5,561 nucleotides of DNA, taken from the NCBI GenBank assembly GCA_001557035.1, contig LSKJ01000105.1, positions 1-5,561 on the forward strand, read 5' to 3'. This document shows, piece by piece, positions 1 through 5,333 of this stretch. Source of the DNA: Rhodospirillaceae bacterium CCH5-H10. GTDB taxonomy: Bacteria; Pseudomonadota; Alphaproteobacteria; Reyranellales; Reyranellaceae. The notes beneath the pieces are model-generated. The model saw nothing but the letters and a program-made list of their open reading frames with translations. It was not told the origin of the DNA and ran no database searches. The first letter of the stretch is position 1. Each line of letters begins with the position of its first letter. The position numbers were made by a program, and so were the translations under genes.

Positions 1-257
1 AGGAAGCTAGGGCGGCCGGTGCCTCAAGTAAGCGGCTGGAAGAGCTGCTGGAGCCGACCTACGAGCCGCTGAACGCGTTCCGGCAGGCGCATGCCCGCTT
101 CTGCAACACCAGGGCGGGGACGCCGGCCGGCGTCCAGCTCAAGCTGCGGCTCTATATCGAGTCCAAGCTGAGTGGCGCCTTCTGGAAGGAGGAGGGGTAC
201 GCGGACCTCCTGACGAGTGCGATCAAGGACCTTGGGCAGCTGCAGGGACGATTGTAG
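1..257 (+). CDS. C-terminal part of an unrecognised protein, cut by the left edge
   Basis: An open frame enters from the left edge (first complete codon at 3) and runs 84 codons to a TAG at 255-257. No in-frame ATG is visible, so the start lies outside the window. The peptide is charged and probably mostly helical; it carries a KRLEELLEP stretch near the start and ends in KDLGQLQGRL. Third positions are strongly G/C, in line with the genes downstream, and the plus-strand orientation matches the whole block. I do not recognise the family. The 28-base gap to the next possible start fits membership of the same transcription unit. That it belongs to the integrated element is an inference from position and direction only. 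Confidence 0.6.
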   Translation, partial: EARAAGASSKRLEELLEPTYEPLNAFRQAHARFCNTRAGTPAGVQLKLRLYIESKLSGAFWKEEGYADLLTSAIKDLGQLQGRL

Positions 258-285
258 AACGAATCCCCTGGCAAGGGTCCCTGAC

Positions 286-435
286 ATGCCGCATCCGGCT
301 TCGCAAACCCTGCAGGAGCAGCAACGCAAGGATCTGACCTACCGCCGTAGCCGCGGGTGGTCGGATCGGCCCGGCCGTTTGCAGCGGATGCCCCTATCCG
401 TTGCAAACGATTCGGCGGCATCGTGGATAACATGA
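286..435 (+). CDS. Possible small protein (49 aa), maybe a gene remnant, ending in the repeated tail motif
   Basis: The ATG at 286 opens a 49-aa frame; an AAGG about ten bases upstream could serve as a weak ribosome binding site. The same frame could start earlier at a GTG (217), overlapping the upstream gene. The product is basic and low in hydrophobic residues, with no recognisable domain. Its last 19 residues (LQRMPLSVANDSAASWIT and the preceding R) closely resemble the C-terminus of the 145-aa protein ending at 963, and both stop codons overlap the next ATG as ATGA. The shared tail argues that this frame is or was translated. The lack of any other similarity suggests a decayed or deleted copy of a larger gene. 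It could also be non-coding sequence carrying the repeat. Confidence 0.35.
   Translation: MPHPASQTLQEQQRKDLTYRRSRGWSDRPGRLQRMPLSVANDSAASWIT
376..435 (+). repeat. Junction repeat, copy 1: palindrome with C-rich loop before an ATGA start
   Basis: Arms at 376-389 and 396-409 are complementary over 14 positions, with one G-T opposition (384/401) that would be a G-U pair in RNA. The loop is GCCCCT at 390-395. From 378 to 435 the segment matches 906-963 without gaps at 42 of 58 positions. The stem ends 22 bases before the ATG at 432, exactly as in copy 2. The repeat also encodes the end of the 49-aa frame. It could be an mRNA structure, a protein-binding operator, a dispersed palindromic element, or the relic of a duplicated gene junction. 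Confidence 0.75.
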
Positions 436-533
436 ACCTGATGATCGACCATGTGCTGGCGAACGGGGGCCGGGCGGCCGGTCCCGGCGCCGGCTGGGCC
501 TGCCCTGGGCAGGGGTTTCATTGCCATGGCTAA
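432..533 (+). CDS. Possible 33-aa leader-like ORF
   Basis: The ATG at 432 overlaps the upstream stop as ATGA. The frame ends in TAA at 531-533, overlapping the next start (526) by eight bases. The product begins MNLMIDHVLAN and then becomes Gly/Ala/Pro/Cys-rich. Its first residues line up loosely with MILKLMHFITD of the 231-aa protein at 960, which likewise follows a copy of the junction repeat. Only M, L and H are identical, but hydrophobic positions correspond. It may be a translated leader that couples or controls translation of the gene at 526, or the stub of a lost paralogue. The upstream ribosome binding site is poor (GTGGA), so translation would depend on coupling. Confidence 0.3.
   Translation: MNLMIDHVLANGGRAAGPGAGWACPGQGFHCHG
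499..515 (+). promoter_or_regulatory. Small hairpin overlapping the ribosome binding site of the 526 gene
   Basis: CCTGCC (499-504) can pair with GGCAGG (508-513) around a 3-base loop. The candidate ribosome binding site AGGGG (511-515), ten bases before the ATG at 526, is partly inside the right arm. A ribosome translating the 33-aa frame (432-533) would pass through and open this hairpin, so the layout fits translational coupling. The base pairing is seen directly; the regulatory role is an inference. Confidence 0.35.
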
Positions 534-963
534 CGAGTTCTTTCCCGGCGATGACTACCTCAAGGATCGACTGAGGCGTGACGAACTGACTAAGTCTGAC
601 CGCGAACTCTTGATGTGGGTGTGGTCGGCCGCCGCCGACGGGCGGCCGACCAAGGAGATCGCTAAAGGCATCCGCCGGGCTCATCGGGACGAACTTCTGT
701 GTGCGATGCGCCAGCAGTTCTTTGCGGACCTGTCGACCAGCGGCGCCGCGAAGAAGATTGCCGAGTTTCTCAAGTCTTATGCCGCTCGCGCTGGCCGCCT
801 CAACCGCCCCCAAGCGACGCCACCAGAAGCGGGAACCATCGACCGCGCCGGGGTCGAACTCATACGGCTGGCGCCGCCGCCGAGTTGGCGAACGGTTTAC
901 GACGCTTTGCAACGATACCCCCTATCGGTTGCAAGCGAATCTGCCGCACAGGGAACGACATGA
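526..963 (+). CDS. Hypothetical protein, 145 aa
   Basis: I do not recognise this protein. The start at 526 (MANEFFPGDD) is preferred over an in-frame ATG at 451 because of the AGGGG at 511-515 and because the residues coded between 451 and 526 are low-complexity. The product is soluble and mainly helical in appearance, with a charged N-terminal half (about residues 11-80) and a proline-containing linker near 93-103. A WRTVYDAL segment follows near 120, and then the repeated tail LQRYPLSVASESAAQGTT. No signal peptide or membrane segment is visible. Its TGA overlaps the next ATG (ATGA at 960-963), and the last 20 codons contain the second palindrome. Neighbours suggest a role in the integrated element, but nothing in the sequence indicates which. 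Confidence 0.7.
   Translation: MANEFFPGDDYLKDRLRRDELTKSDRELLMWVWSAAADGRPTKEIAKGIRRAHRDELLCAMRQQFFADLSTSGAAKKIAEFLKSYAARAGRLNRPQATPPEAGTIDRAGVELIRLAPPPSWRTVYDALQRYPLSVASESAAQGTT
903..963 (+). repeat. Junction repeat, copy 2: palindrome with C-rich loop before an ATGA start
   Basis: Arms at 903-917 and 923-937 pair as 5+5+4 bases with one single-base bulge on each side, around a CCCCC loop (918-922). The stem ends 22 bases before the ATG at 960, the same spacing as in copy 1 (528 bases upstream). The segment codes for the last residues of the 145-aa protein and includes the AGGGA ribosome binding site (950-954) of the next gene. Most differences from copy 1 that fall in conserved codons are at third positions (for example CAG/CAA, CGG/CGA, TCC/TCG, GCG/GCC), so the peptide may be under selection as well as the palindrome. 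Confidence 0.75.
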
Positions 964-1655
964 TCCTGAAACTCATGCATTTCATTACCGACACGTTCCT
1001 GCAGGAAGCCTCGCTCCGCCGCAATCCAGCCGACATCGAGGTTGGGTTGCTTAGGGCAGGCTTGGCGCGCGTTGCCCTGGTTGGGGTGTGCGCTACGGTG
1101 GAAGAGTCTGAACTCGATAACATTGAGTTGCGCGGTGAAGCGGCGGCCAGTCAAGCGGCAACCGCGATCGGCGTTCTCAACGAATACATCTCTCAGATCG
1201 ATATGGTCATCAGCCGCCTCAAGGCAGCCGCCGGATCAGCCAGCACTTCAGGCCAGGATCAATTGGTGACTCACAAAATCAAGGCGCTCATTGCACGTTC
1301 GAATGTGCGGCCATTGATGTACAGGCTGATGGCGGCTTTCAGCACGCTGGGTCTGACAGAGGCCAACCTGCGCATCGAAATGCTGTGGAACGCCTATAAG
1401 AAAAAGCCGGATGGCTTCGGGGCTTTGCCTCAATATCAGATTGATACTTGGCGCGTGGTCGCGAGTTCCCGGAATATCCATACAAAGCCTGATGCTGATT
1501 TGCTCGCGGCCAAGGCCAGGGCCGGCGGCGTGATGGTGGGTATGAACGATGACAGACTTTGGGACGGGATCGCCGCCGAACAACATGTTCTGAGCTGCCT
1601 GGATGAACTCTGGAAAGTGGCAGCCCCGCTCCCGGAGGCAAAAGATGCCGAGTGA
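960..1655 (+). CDS. Hypothetical protein, 231 aa, mostly helical
   Basis: The start at 960 is supported by AGGGA (950-954) at good spacing and by the ATGA overlap with the upstream stop; an upstream in-frame ATG at 699 would lie deep inside the previous gene. The sequence looks helical throughout. It opens with MILKLMHFITDTFLQ, has Ala/Glu-rich helices around residues 50-95 (with NEYISQIDMVISRLKAA), a second helical region around 105-160, and ends in a charged tail (PEAKDAE). No membrane segment, nucleotide-binding motif or known catalytic motif is seen. By eye its codons are less GC-biased than those of the neighbours, which may mean a separate origin. It overlaps the next gene by 11 bases. 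Family and function are unknown to me. Confidence 0.75.
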   Translation: MILKLMHFITDTFLQEASLRRNPADIEVGLLRAGLARVALVGVCATVEESELDNIELRGEAAASQAATAIGVLNEYISQIDMVISRLKAAAGSASTSGQDQLVTHKIKALIARSNVRPLMYRLMAAFSTLGLTEANLRIEMLWNAYKKKPDGFGALPQYQIDTWRVVASSRNIHTKPDADLLAAKARAGGVMVGMNDDRLWDGIAAEQHVLSCLDELWKVAAPLPEAKDAE

Positions 1656-2244
1656 CCTGCCAATCGAGGCCGAGCGCCTGTTGGCCGATCTGCCCCATGT
1701 CGACAATGCTGTGGCCTTCGCGCGGGAGCAGCTCGCGCGCGTGTACAAGCGCCTCGAGGCGCCATTCGTCGAAAGGATTATGAGAGCCTCACCCGACCAG
1801 CTCGACGCCGTTATCGATCTGACAGCCAAGGAACTGCGGGCCCTTGTCCAGGGCAAGCACCGCAGCGAGCTCGCGGCCCTTGCCGGAGATCTCGTTTTCG
1901 AGGAGCGGCGCCGAGCACAGATAATGCGAGAGCTTGAAGCCTTTCCGCAGTTCGCTGAAGCGCCGCCCGCCGTCGACATCGCCGTTGAGCATGACGGCGA
2001 GCGCGGCTTTACCATCCGGATCTGTGGCCAGGCCAGCCACTTCAAGTTGCCGGCAATCATCGATCGCGGCGTCTGGCGGGGTGATGGCCGATACGAGCGC
2101 GGCGACGCCGTCACCTGCGACGGCAGCCTCTGGATCGCGCGCGAGGACAATCCGAGTCACGAGCCTGGCAAGGGGCCGCAGTGGCGCCTTGCCGTGACGA
2201 AGGGGAAGAACGGGCGCGACGCGAAGTTTGCAGGCCGCGGTTAG
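1645..2244 (+). CDS. Phage-type protein with C-terminal carbohydrate-binding-like module, 199 aa
   Basis: The start at 1645 is chosen because GGAGG (1634-1638) lies just upstream; an in-frame ATG at 1603 has no such site. Residues 1-100 are helical and charged. Residues about 141-186 form a compact aromatic module: Gly-Val-Trp (W144), Tyr150, a Gly-Asp pair (153-154), Trp163 in SLWIA, Trp180, then a basic Gly-rich end (KGKNGRDAK). This spacing of W/Y and GD resembles the small chitin/carbohydrate-binding modules (CBM5/12-like) often found in phage structural proteins, where a Lys/Arg-Gly-rich tail commonly follows. It may bind a surface polymer or mediate particle assembly. The gene overlaps the one before by 11 bases and is 11 bases from the next. 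Module identity is moderately sure; the overall function is inferred. Confidence 0.7.
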   Translation: MPSDLPIEAERLLADLPHVDNAVAFAREQLARVYKRLEAPFVERIMRASPDQLDAVIDLTAKELRALVQGKHRSELAALAGDLVFEERRRAQIMRELEAFPQFAEAPPAVDIAVEHDGERGFTIRICGQASHFKLPAIIDRGVWRGDGRYERGDAVTCDGSLWIAREDNPSHEPGKGPQWRLAVTKGKNGRDAKFAGRG

Positions 2245-2255
2245 GGAGAATCGAT

Positions 2256-2825
2256 ATGTCGTTACAGGATGCCGTGGCCGCCCGGTTTAAATCAGCCTTC
2301 AAGGCTGAGCTTGAGCGTGACCGTATGCAATCAGCGGATGACCTGGCCGCCCAGCTCGCGGCGATCGACGCCGGTGGTACGCTCCAGCGCGCGCGCGAGA
2401 TCGTGCGCGAGGCGGAGACGGAGCGAAACCGGAAACAATCGGTGATCGATGGCTTTTGCGAGACCGTGTTGCTCATGCAAGCTGCAATATCGACGGGCAA
2501 GCTCGACCAGGCGCGGGCCGAGCTGCTCGAGGCGGAACGGGTGTTGGTCGCGGCCGAAGAAACATTGGCCTCTATGGAGGCAGACGCCGTCGCGCGGGCT
2601 CTCGCCTTCATCGATCCAGCCTTGACGGCCGCCGCCGGCCGTATTGCTTCGGCCATCGAAGAGATCGAGTCCACGTTTTGCTTGTTCGAAGTCGTGCAAC
2701 GCGATGCCGGGCTGCGTCGCCTGAAGATTCCGAACCTGGCCAATCTGTGCGCTGTGAACATCGCTTCGGTGCGGACGTTCGGGCAGCGTCTCGATGCGGC
2801 GATGTCGGCCTTGCGGCCTCGATGA
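2256..2825 (+). CDS. Hypothetical coiled-coil protein, 189 aa
   Basis: The start at 2256 (MSLQDAVAARF) follows AGGGAGAA at 2243-2250, a good ribosome binding site. Residues about 10-65 and 75-120 are rich in Ala, Glu, Arg and Leu with heptad-like spacing, suggesting long helices or a coiled coil. A short region near residues 140-165 (CLFEVVQRDAGLRRLKIPNL) breaks the pattern, and the last 30 residues look like an amphipathic helix ending in RPR. No membrane segment or catalytic motif is visible. Its TGA overlaps the ATG of the protease gene as ATGA (2822-2825), so the two are probably translationally coupled. A scaffold or partner role beside a ClpP-like protease would fit phage morphogenesis, but that is only a suggestion from position. 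Confidence 0.75.
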   Translation: MSLQDAVAARFKSAFKAELERDRMQSADDLAAQLAAIDAGGTLQRAREIVREAETERNRKQSVIDGFCETVLLMQAAISTGKLDQARAELLEAERVLVAAEETLASMEADAVARALAFIDPALTAAAGRIASAIEEIESTFCLFEVVQRDAGLRRLKIPNLANLCAVNIASVRTFGQRLDAAMSALRPR

Positions 2826-3427
2826 GAAAGGCGCTGTGGGAAACCATGGTTGTGCCGCCGCGACCGGCAAATCGGAGGCCGCCGGGCAATGCCGTGACCA
2901 GGCTTTCGCTGTTCGGCAAGGTCAATGTCGATAGCACTGTCGATCTGGGGAGGGCGATTAGGGCGGCGCGGCAAAACACGATCCTGCTGGAGATCGATTC
3001 CGACGGCGGGAGCGGCATTCTTGGCGCCGCGATCCTCGAGGAGCTGCTGATGCATCCGCGCCGCGTCATTACGCACGTCGTCGACAGGGGAAACAGCGCG
3101 GCGGCCATCGTGGCAATGGGCGGCGATCGTCGCAGGATTTCGCCGCACGCGACAATCCTGATGCACAAGTCCCGAGGGGAAAGCGAGGCGGCCTGCCGGC
3201 GCATGGACGAAGTCTCACTCGAAGTGTTCGCCGCAGCGACAGGCCGGGAGCGGTGCGTGATCGACGCCTGGGAGAGCGCCGAGCTGGTTTTCACGGCGCA
3301 AGAGGCGGTGGAGGTCGGGCTCGCCCACGAGATCTGTAACCCCCGGCGCACGGCGGATGTACCCGGCGCCGGGAGCGAGCGGCGCAGCCACCAGGTTGCG
3401 CCGCTCGCGCCATCCGGCGCGATGTAG
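2822..3427 (+). CDS. ClpP-like (S14 family) serine protease homologue, 201 aa
   Basis: ClpP-fold signatures appear in order: a hydrophobic strand followed by EIDSDGGS (residues 57-64, compare NSPGG in ClpP), the nucleophile region GNSAAA with Ser92, GGDRRRISPHATILMHKSR with His115, and the helix TAQEAVEVGLAHEI (158-171). The Ser-His spacing of 23 residues is close to that of ClpP. In ClpP the catalytic Asp lies just before an F-x-(S/T)-A-x-E-A segment. Here that position reads AELVFTAQEA with no Asp, so the triad may be incomplete or use another acid. Phages use such enzymes as head maturation proteases; a housekeeping ClpP is unlikely given the context. The ATG at 2822 overlaps the upstream stop, but Met9 (2846) has a better site, GTGGGAAA, just upstream and may be the true start. 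The C-terminal 30 residues look disordered. Confidence 0.8.
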   Translation: MRKALWETMVVPPRPANRRPPGNAVTRLSLFGKVNVDSTVDLGRAIRAARQNTILLEIDSDGGSGILGAAILEELLMHPRRVITHVVDRGNSAAAIVAMGGDRRRISPHATILMHKSRGESEAACRRMDEVSLEVFAAATGRERCVIDAWESAELVFTAQEAVEVGLAHEICNPRRTADVPGAGSERRSHQVAPLAPSGAM

Positions 3428-3429
3428 CC

Positions 3430-3672
3430 ATGCCGCGCCACCATGCACTCCCGCCAAACTTGCCGCCTCGCGGGCTTAATCGCGTGGCGGCGGCGGAGTA
3501 CGTCGGTGTCGGCGTGACCAAGTTCGACGAGCTGGTGGCCAGCGCCCGGATGCCGGCGCCCGTCCGATTGGATGGCCGCCGCATCTGGGATCGCCGCGCG
3601 CTCGATCGCGCCTTCGATGCCCTGGGCGGGCAGGTGTCCAGCGACAGGAACGAATGGGACGACGTGGCATGA
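3430..3672 (+). CDS. AlpA/excisionase-type helix-turn-helix protein, 80 aa
   Basis: A small DNA-binding protein of the winged-helix type used by phage excisionases and AlpA-like regulators. The core runs from about residue 15: LNRVAAAEYVGVGVTKFDEL, then a turn and MPAPVRLDGRRIWDRRALD. This matches the usual plan: a helix with Ala-Ala-x-Tyr/hydrophobic, a turn, a recognition helix, then a wing with P-x-R-(hydrophobic)-(D/G)-x-R-x-x-W and a following helix. The start lies two bases after the previous stop and has little ribosome binding sequence of its own, so translation is probably coupled. Its TGA overlaps the integrase ATG as ATGA. Next to an integrase it most likely directs excision or represses the operon; which of the two cannot be read from sequence. 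Confidence 0.8.
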   Translation: MPRHHALPPNLPPRGLNRVAAAEYVGVGVTKFDELVASARMPAPVRLDGRRIWDRRALDRAFDALGGQVSSDRNEWDDVA

Positions 3673-4718
3673 CGCGCCTTGTGCTGCACTACGTGCACGA
3701 GTTCAAGGATCGCCACGGCAAGGTGCGGCGCTACTTCCGTCGGCCTGGTTTCAAGCGCGTGCCACTGCCGGGGCTGCCCGGCTCGGAGGAGTTCATGGCG
3801 GCCTACCAGGCGGCCTTGAGCGGCGAAGCGGCGCCGCGCCTCGAGATCGGTGCCAGTCGCACGAAACCGGGCTCGGTCTCAGCCCTGATCGCGCGCTTCT
3901 ATCGCTCGGCACAGTTCGCAGGCTTGGCGAAGTCGACGCAGGCGACCTATCGCGGGATCTTCGAACGATTCCGGGCAGACCATGGCGACAAGCGCGTGGC
4001 ATTGCTCGGGCGCGACCATATCCGACGGATACTCGAGACGAAGTCCAGCACCCCTGCAGCGGCCAACAACTGGTTGCGCATGGTGCGCCTGCTGCTCGAC
4101 TTCGCGATCGAGGAGGGGATGCGCAGCGACAATCCCGCGCGCACCGTAAAGGGCATCAGGCACACCACGGACGGCCACGCGCCCTGGAGCGCTGACCAGA
4201 TCGCCGCTTTCCGCGACCATCATCCGTTGGGCACGAGAGCCCGGCTGGCGATGGAGCTGCTGTACGGTACCGCGCTTCGTCGCAGCGATGCCGTCAGGGT
4301 CGGGCGCCAGATGGTCAATGGCGGCGTTGTCCGGATCAGGCAGCAGAAGACCGGCGAGATCGTCGAAGTGCCCATCCTGCCCGAATTGCAGGCCGCTATC
4401 GACGCACTGCCGAACGATCATCTGACCTTCCTGGTCACTGGACCTGGCCGGCCGTTCACGCCCGCCGGCTTCGGGAACTGGTTCCATGACATGTGCACGG
4501 CGGCCGGAATCGGCGCGGGATACAGCGCCCACGGGCTCCGCAAGGCCGCTGCGACACGCCTCGCCGACGCAGGTTGCACCGATCACCAGATCATGGCCTG
4601 GGGCGGCTGGCAGTCGATCAAGGAAGTGCAGCGCTACACCAAGGCGGCCAACCGGAAGAAGCTCGCGTTGAGCGCTGCCGAAAAGCTCGAAACCGGAACA
4701 GGCAATGGCAAACCTTGA
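3669..4718 (+). CDS. Tyrosine recombinase (phage-type integrase), 349 aa
   Basis: Catalyses site-specific integration and excision of the element. All catalytic residues are visible: Arg204 in GTALRRSD, Lys227 in QQKTGE, His288 and Arg291 in HGLRKAAA, Trp314 in WGGWQS (replacing the common second His), and the nucleophile Tyr323 in QRYTK. Residues about 1-60 look like an arm-type or linker domain, and 65-165 (SALIARFYRS to DNPARTVKGI) the core-binding SAM-like domain. The length is normal for the family and there is no frameshift. The start at 3669 is preferred for the ATGA overlap with the excisionase-like gene; an alternative ATG at 3654 adds five residues. The gene points toward the 3' end of tRNA-Ser, 60 bases away, which is very probably its attachment target. 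It is the last gene of the run. Confidence 0.95.
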   Translation: MTRLVLHYVHEFKDRHGKVRRYFRRPGFKRVPLPGLPGSEEFMAAYQAALSGEAAPRLEIGASRTKPGSVSALIARFYRSAQFAGLAKSTQATYRGIFERFRADHGDKRVALLGRDHIRRILETKSSTPAAANNWLRMVRLLLDFAIEEGMRSDNPARTVKGIRHTTDGHAPWSADQIAAFRDHHPLGTRARLAMELLYGTALRRSDAVRVGRQMVNGGVVRIRQQKTGEIVEVPILPELQAAIDALPNDHLTFLVTGPGRPFTPAGFGNWFHDMCTAAGIGAGYSAHGLRKAAATRLADAGCTDHQIMAWGGWQSIKEVQRYTKAANRKKLALSAAEKLETGTGNGKP

Positions 4719-4755
4719 GAACGGGTTTGCCAATCAGAGGGATAACCCATTGATG

Positions 4756-4774
4756 CTGTTGAAGAACCCAACAG
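4756..4774. other. Short inverted repeat between integrase and tRNA
   Basis: CTGTTG (4756-4761) pairs with CAACAG (4769-4774) around a 7-base loop, three bases from the tRNA 3' end. It could be a weak terminator for either convergent transcript or part of an integrase core/arm site. No T-run follows on either strand, so a classic intrinsic terminator is not supported. Confidence 0.3.
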
Positions 4775-4777
4775 AGA

Positions 4778-4815
4778 TGGCGGACAGGGCGGGATTCGAA
4801 CCCGCGGTGGCTGTT
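4778..4815. other. Probable attachment-site region (3' part of tRNA-Ser)
   Basis: Tyrosine integrases commonly recombine within the 3' half of a tRNA gene, and the integrase lies 60 bases away on this side. The likely crossover lies in the T arm and acceptor end of tRNA-Ser. No second copy of this sequence occurs elsewhere in the window, so the other end of the element would be left of position 1. Exact borders cannot be fixed from this sequence alone. Confidence 0.5.
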
Positions 4816-4867
4816 ACACCACGCACGCTTTCCAAGCGTGTGCCTTAAACCGCTCGGCCACCTGTCC
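4778..4867 (-). tRNA. tRNA-Ser, anticodon GGA
   Basis: Read on the minus strand, the 90-nt gene begins GGACAGG and ends CCTGTCC-G-CCA, giving a perfect 7-bp acceptor stem, a G discriminator (typical of tRNA-Ser) and an encoded CCA. The anticodon stem CACGC/GCGTG holds the loop TTGGAAA with anticodon GGA (4831-4833), which reads UCC and UCU. A long variable arm, characteristic of serine tRNAs, follows, then the T arm GCGGGTTCGAATCCCGC. The gene is intact. Its 3' end faces the integrase, as expected for a tRNA used as an attachment site. Confidence 0.97.
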
Positions 4868-4887
4868 GGGAAGCGCGGTCGGCCGTT

Positions 4888-4915
4888 CTTATACATCGGT
4901 GGATGGTTTGGGCAA
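4888..4915 (-). promoter_or_regulatory. Promoter of tRNA-Ser
   Basis: On the minus strand, TTGCCC (-35, 4910-4915) and TATAAG (-10, 4888-4893) are separated by 16 bases. They match the housekeeping sigma factor consensus at four and five of six positions. The -10 box is 20 bases before the mature tRNA 5' end. The sequence between the -10 box and the gene is very GC-rich, like the discriminator of stringently controlled stable-RNA promoters. Confidence 0.6.
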
Positions 4916-4979
4916 CGTCCTTCCCCGGTCCTGGCGGCTTGGCTAGGGTCGGCCGGTAGGACCGGCGCTTGGGGGAGTA

Positions 4980-5333
4980 ATGGTCGTGTTTCGTGCCCTG
5001 GGCTGGCTGCTGCTGGCCCTGGCTGTCGCAGTGGTCGTGCACGACCTGCTCACCTGGTGGTCCGAGGGCAACTACCCTTTTTCGACCTTCGGGAGCCTGT
5101 GGTCGCACCTCGACCCGTCTTCGCTCGGCAACACCCAGACATCGGCGCGGCGCCACCTGTCGGGCATCCTGTGGACCTGGATGATGCGGCCGCTGCTCAC
5201 GGTGCCGGCGGTGCCGGCCTTTCTCGTGCTGGGTTTTGCCCTGGTCTGGATCGGCCGCCGCGACAGCGGCCGTGCGGAGGCGGGCTTCCTGATGGGCTCG
5301 CGCCCGCGCCGGCGCCGCGGCGGGCTCTCCTAG
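4980..5333 (+). CDS. Small membrane protein of unknown function, about 117 aa
   Basis: Two hydrophobic segments are visible: residues about 7-23 (LGWLLLALAVAVVVHDL) and about 72-91 (LLTVPAVPAFLVLGFALVWI). They are joined by a 45-residue loop rich in Trp, Ser and His that includes SHLDPSSLGNTQTS. The protein ends in a basic tail (RPRRRRGG), so both termini are probably cytoplasmic and the loop periplasmic. The ATG at 4980 is only two bases from the GGGGGAG at 4971-4977; a GTG at 4986 (frame V-F-R-A) has more normal spacing and may be the true start. The gene lies on the chromosomal side of the tRNA, transcribed away from it, and is likely not part of the integrated element. I recognise no named family. 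Confidence 0.75.
   Translation: MVVFRALGWLLLALAVAVVVHDLLTWWSEGNYPFSTFGSLWSHLDPSSLGNTQTSARRHLSGILWTWMMRPLLTVPAVPAFLVLGFALVWIGRRDSGRAEAGFLMGSRPRRRRGGLS

Noticed and set aside
1..300. Second attachment site matching the tRNA 3' end
   Set aside because: No copy of the T-arm or acceptor sequence was found in the left part of the window, so the far border must lie outside.
394..912. Minus-strand ORF of 172 codons
   Set aside because: It lies opposite the 145-aa gene, has no clear ribosome binding site, is rich in Arg and Pro as expected of an antisense shadow, and its start falls inside a repeat.
376..963. CRISPR array
   Set aside because: Only two diverged copies, about 470 bases apart and inside coding sequence; no regular spacers.
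1248..2150. Minus-strand ORF of 300 codons
   Set aside because: It spans two well-supported plus-strand genes with good ribosome binding sites; its Ser/Arg-rich composition is typical of an antisense frame in GC-rich DNA.
2111..3166. Minus-strand ORF of 351 codons
   Set aside because: Opposite the coiled-coil and ClpP-like genes; low complexity in Ser, Arg and Ala, no recognisable domain.
3879..4733. Minus-strand ORF of 284 codons
   Set aside because: Opposite the integrase, whose catalytic residues are complete, so the plus frame is the real one.
4719..4777. Intrinsic terminator after the integrase
   Set aside because: The available stems (GGGTT/AACCC and CTGTTG/CAACAG) are short and neither is followed by a T-run on either strand.
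4618..4896. Minus-strand ORF of 92 codons across the tRNA
   Set aside because: It reads through the tRNA-Ser gene; peptides such as RWPSGLRHT and FESRPV are common artefacts of translated tRNA genes.
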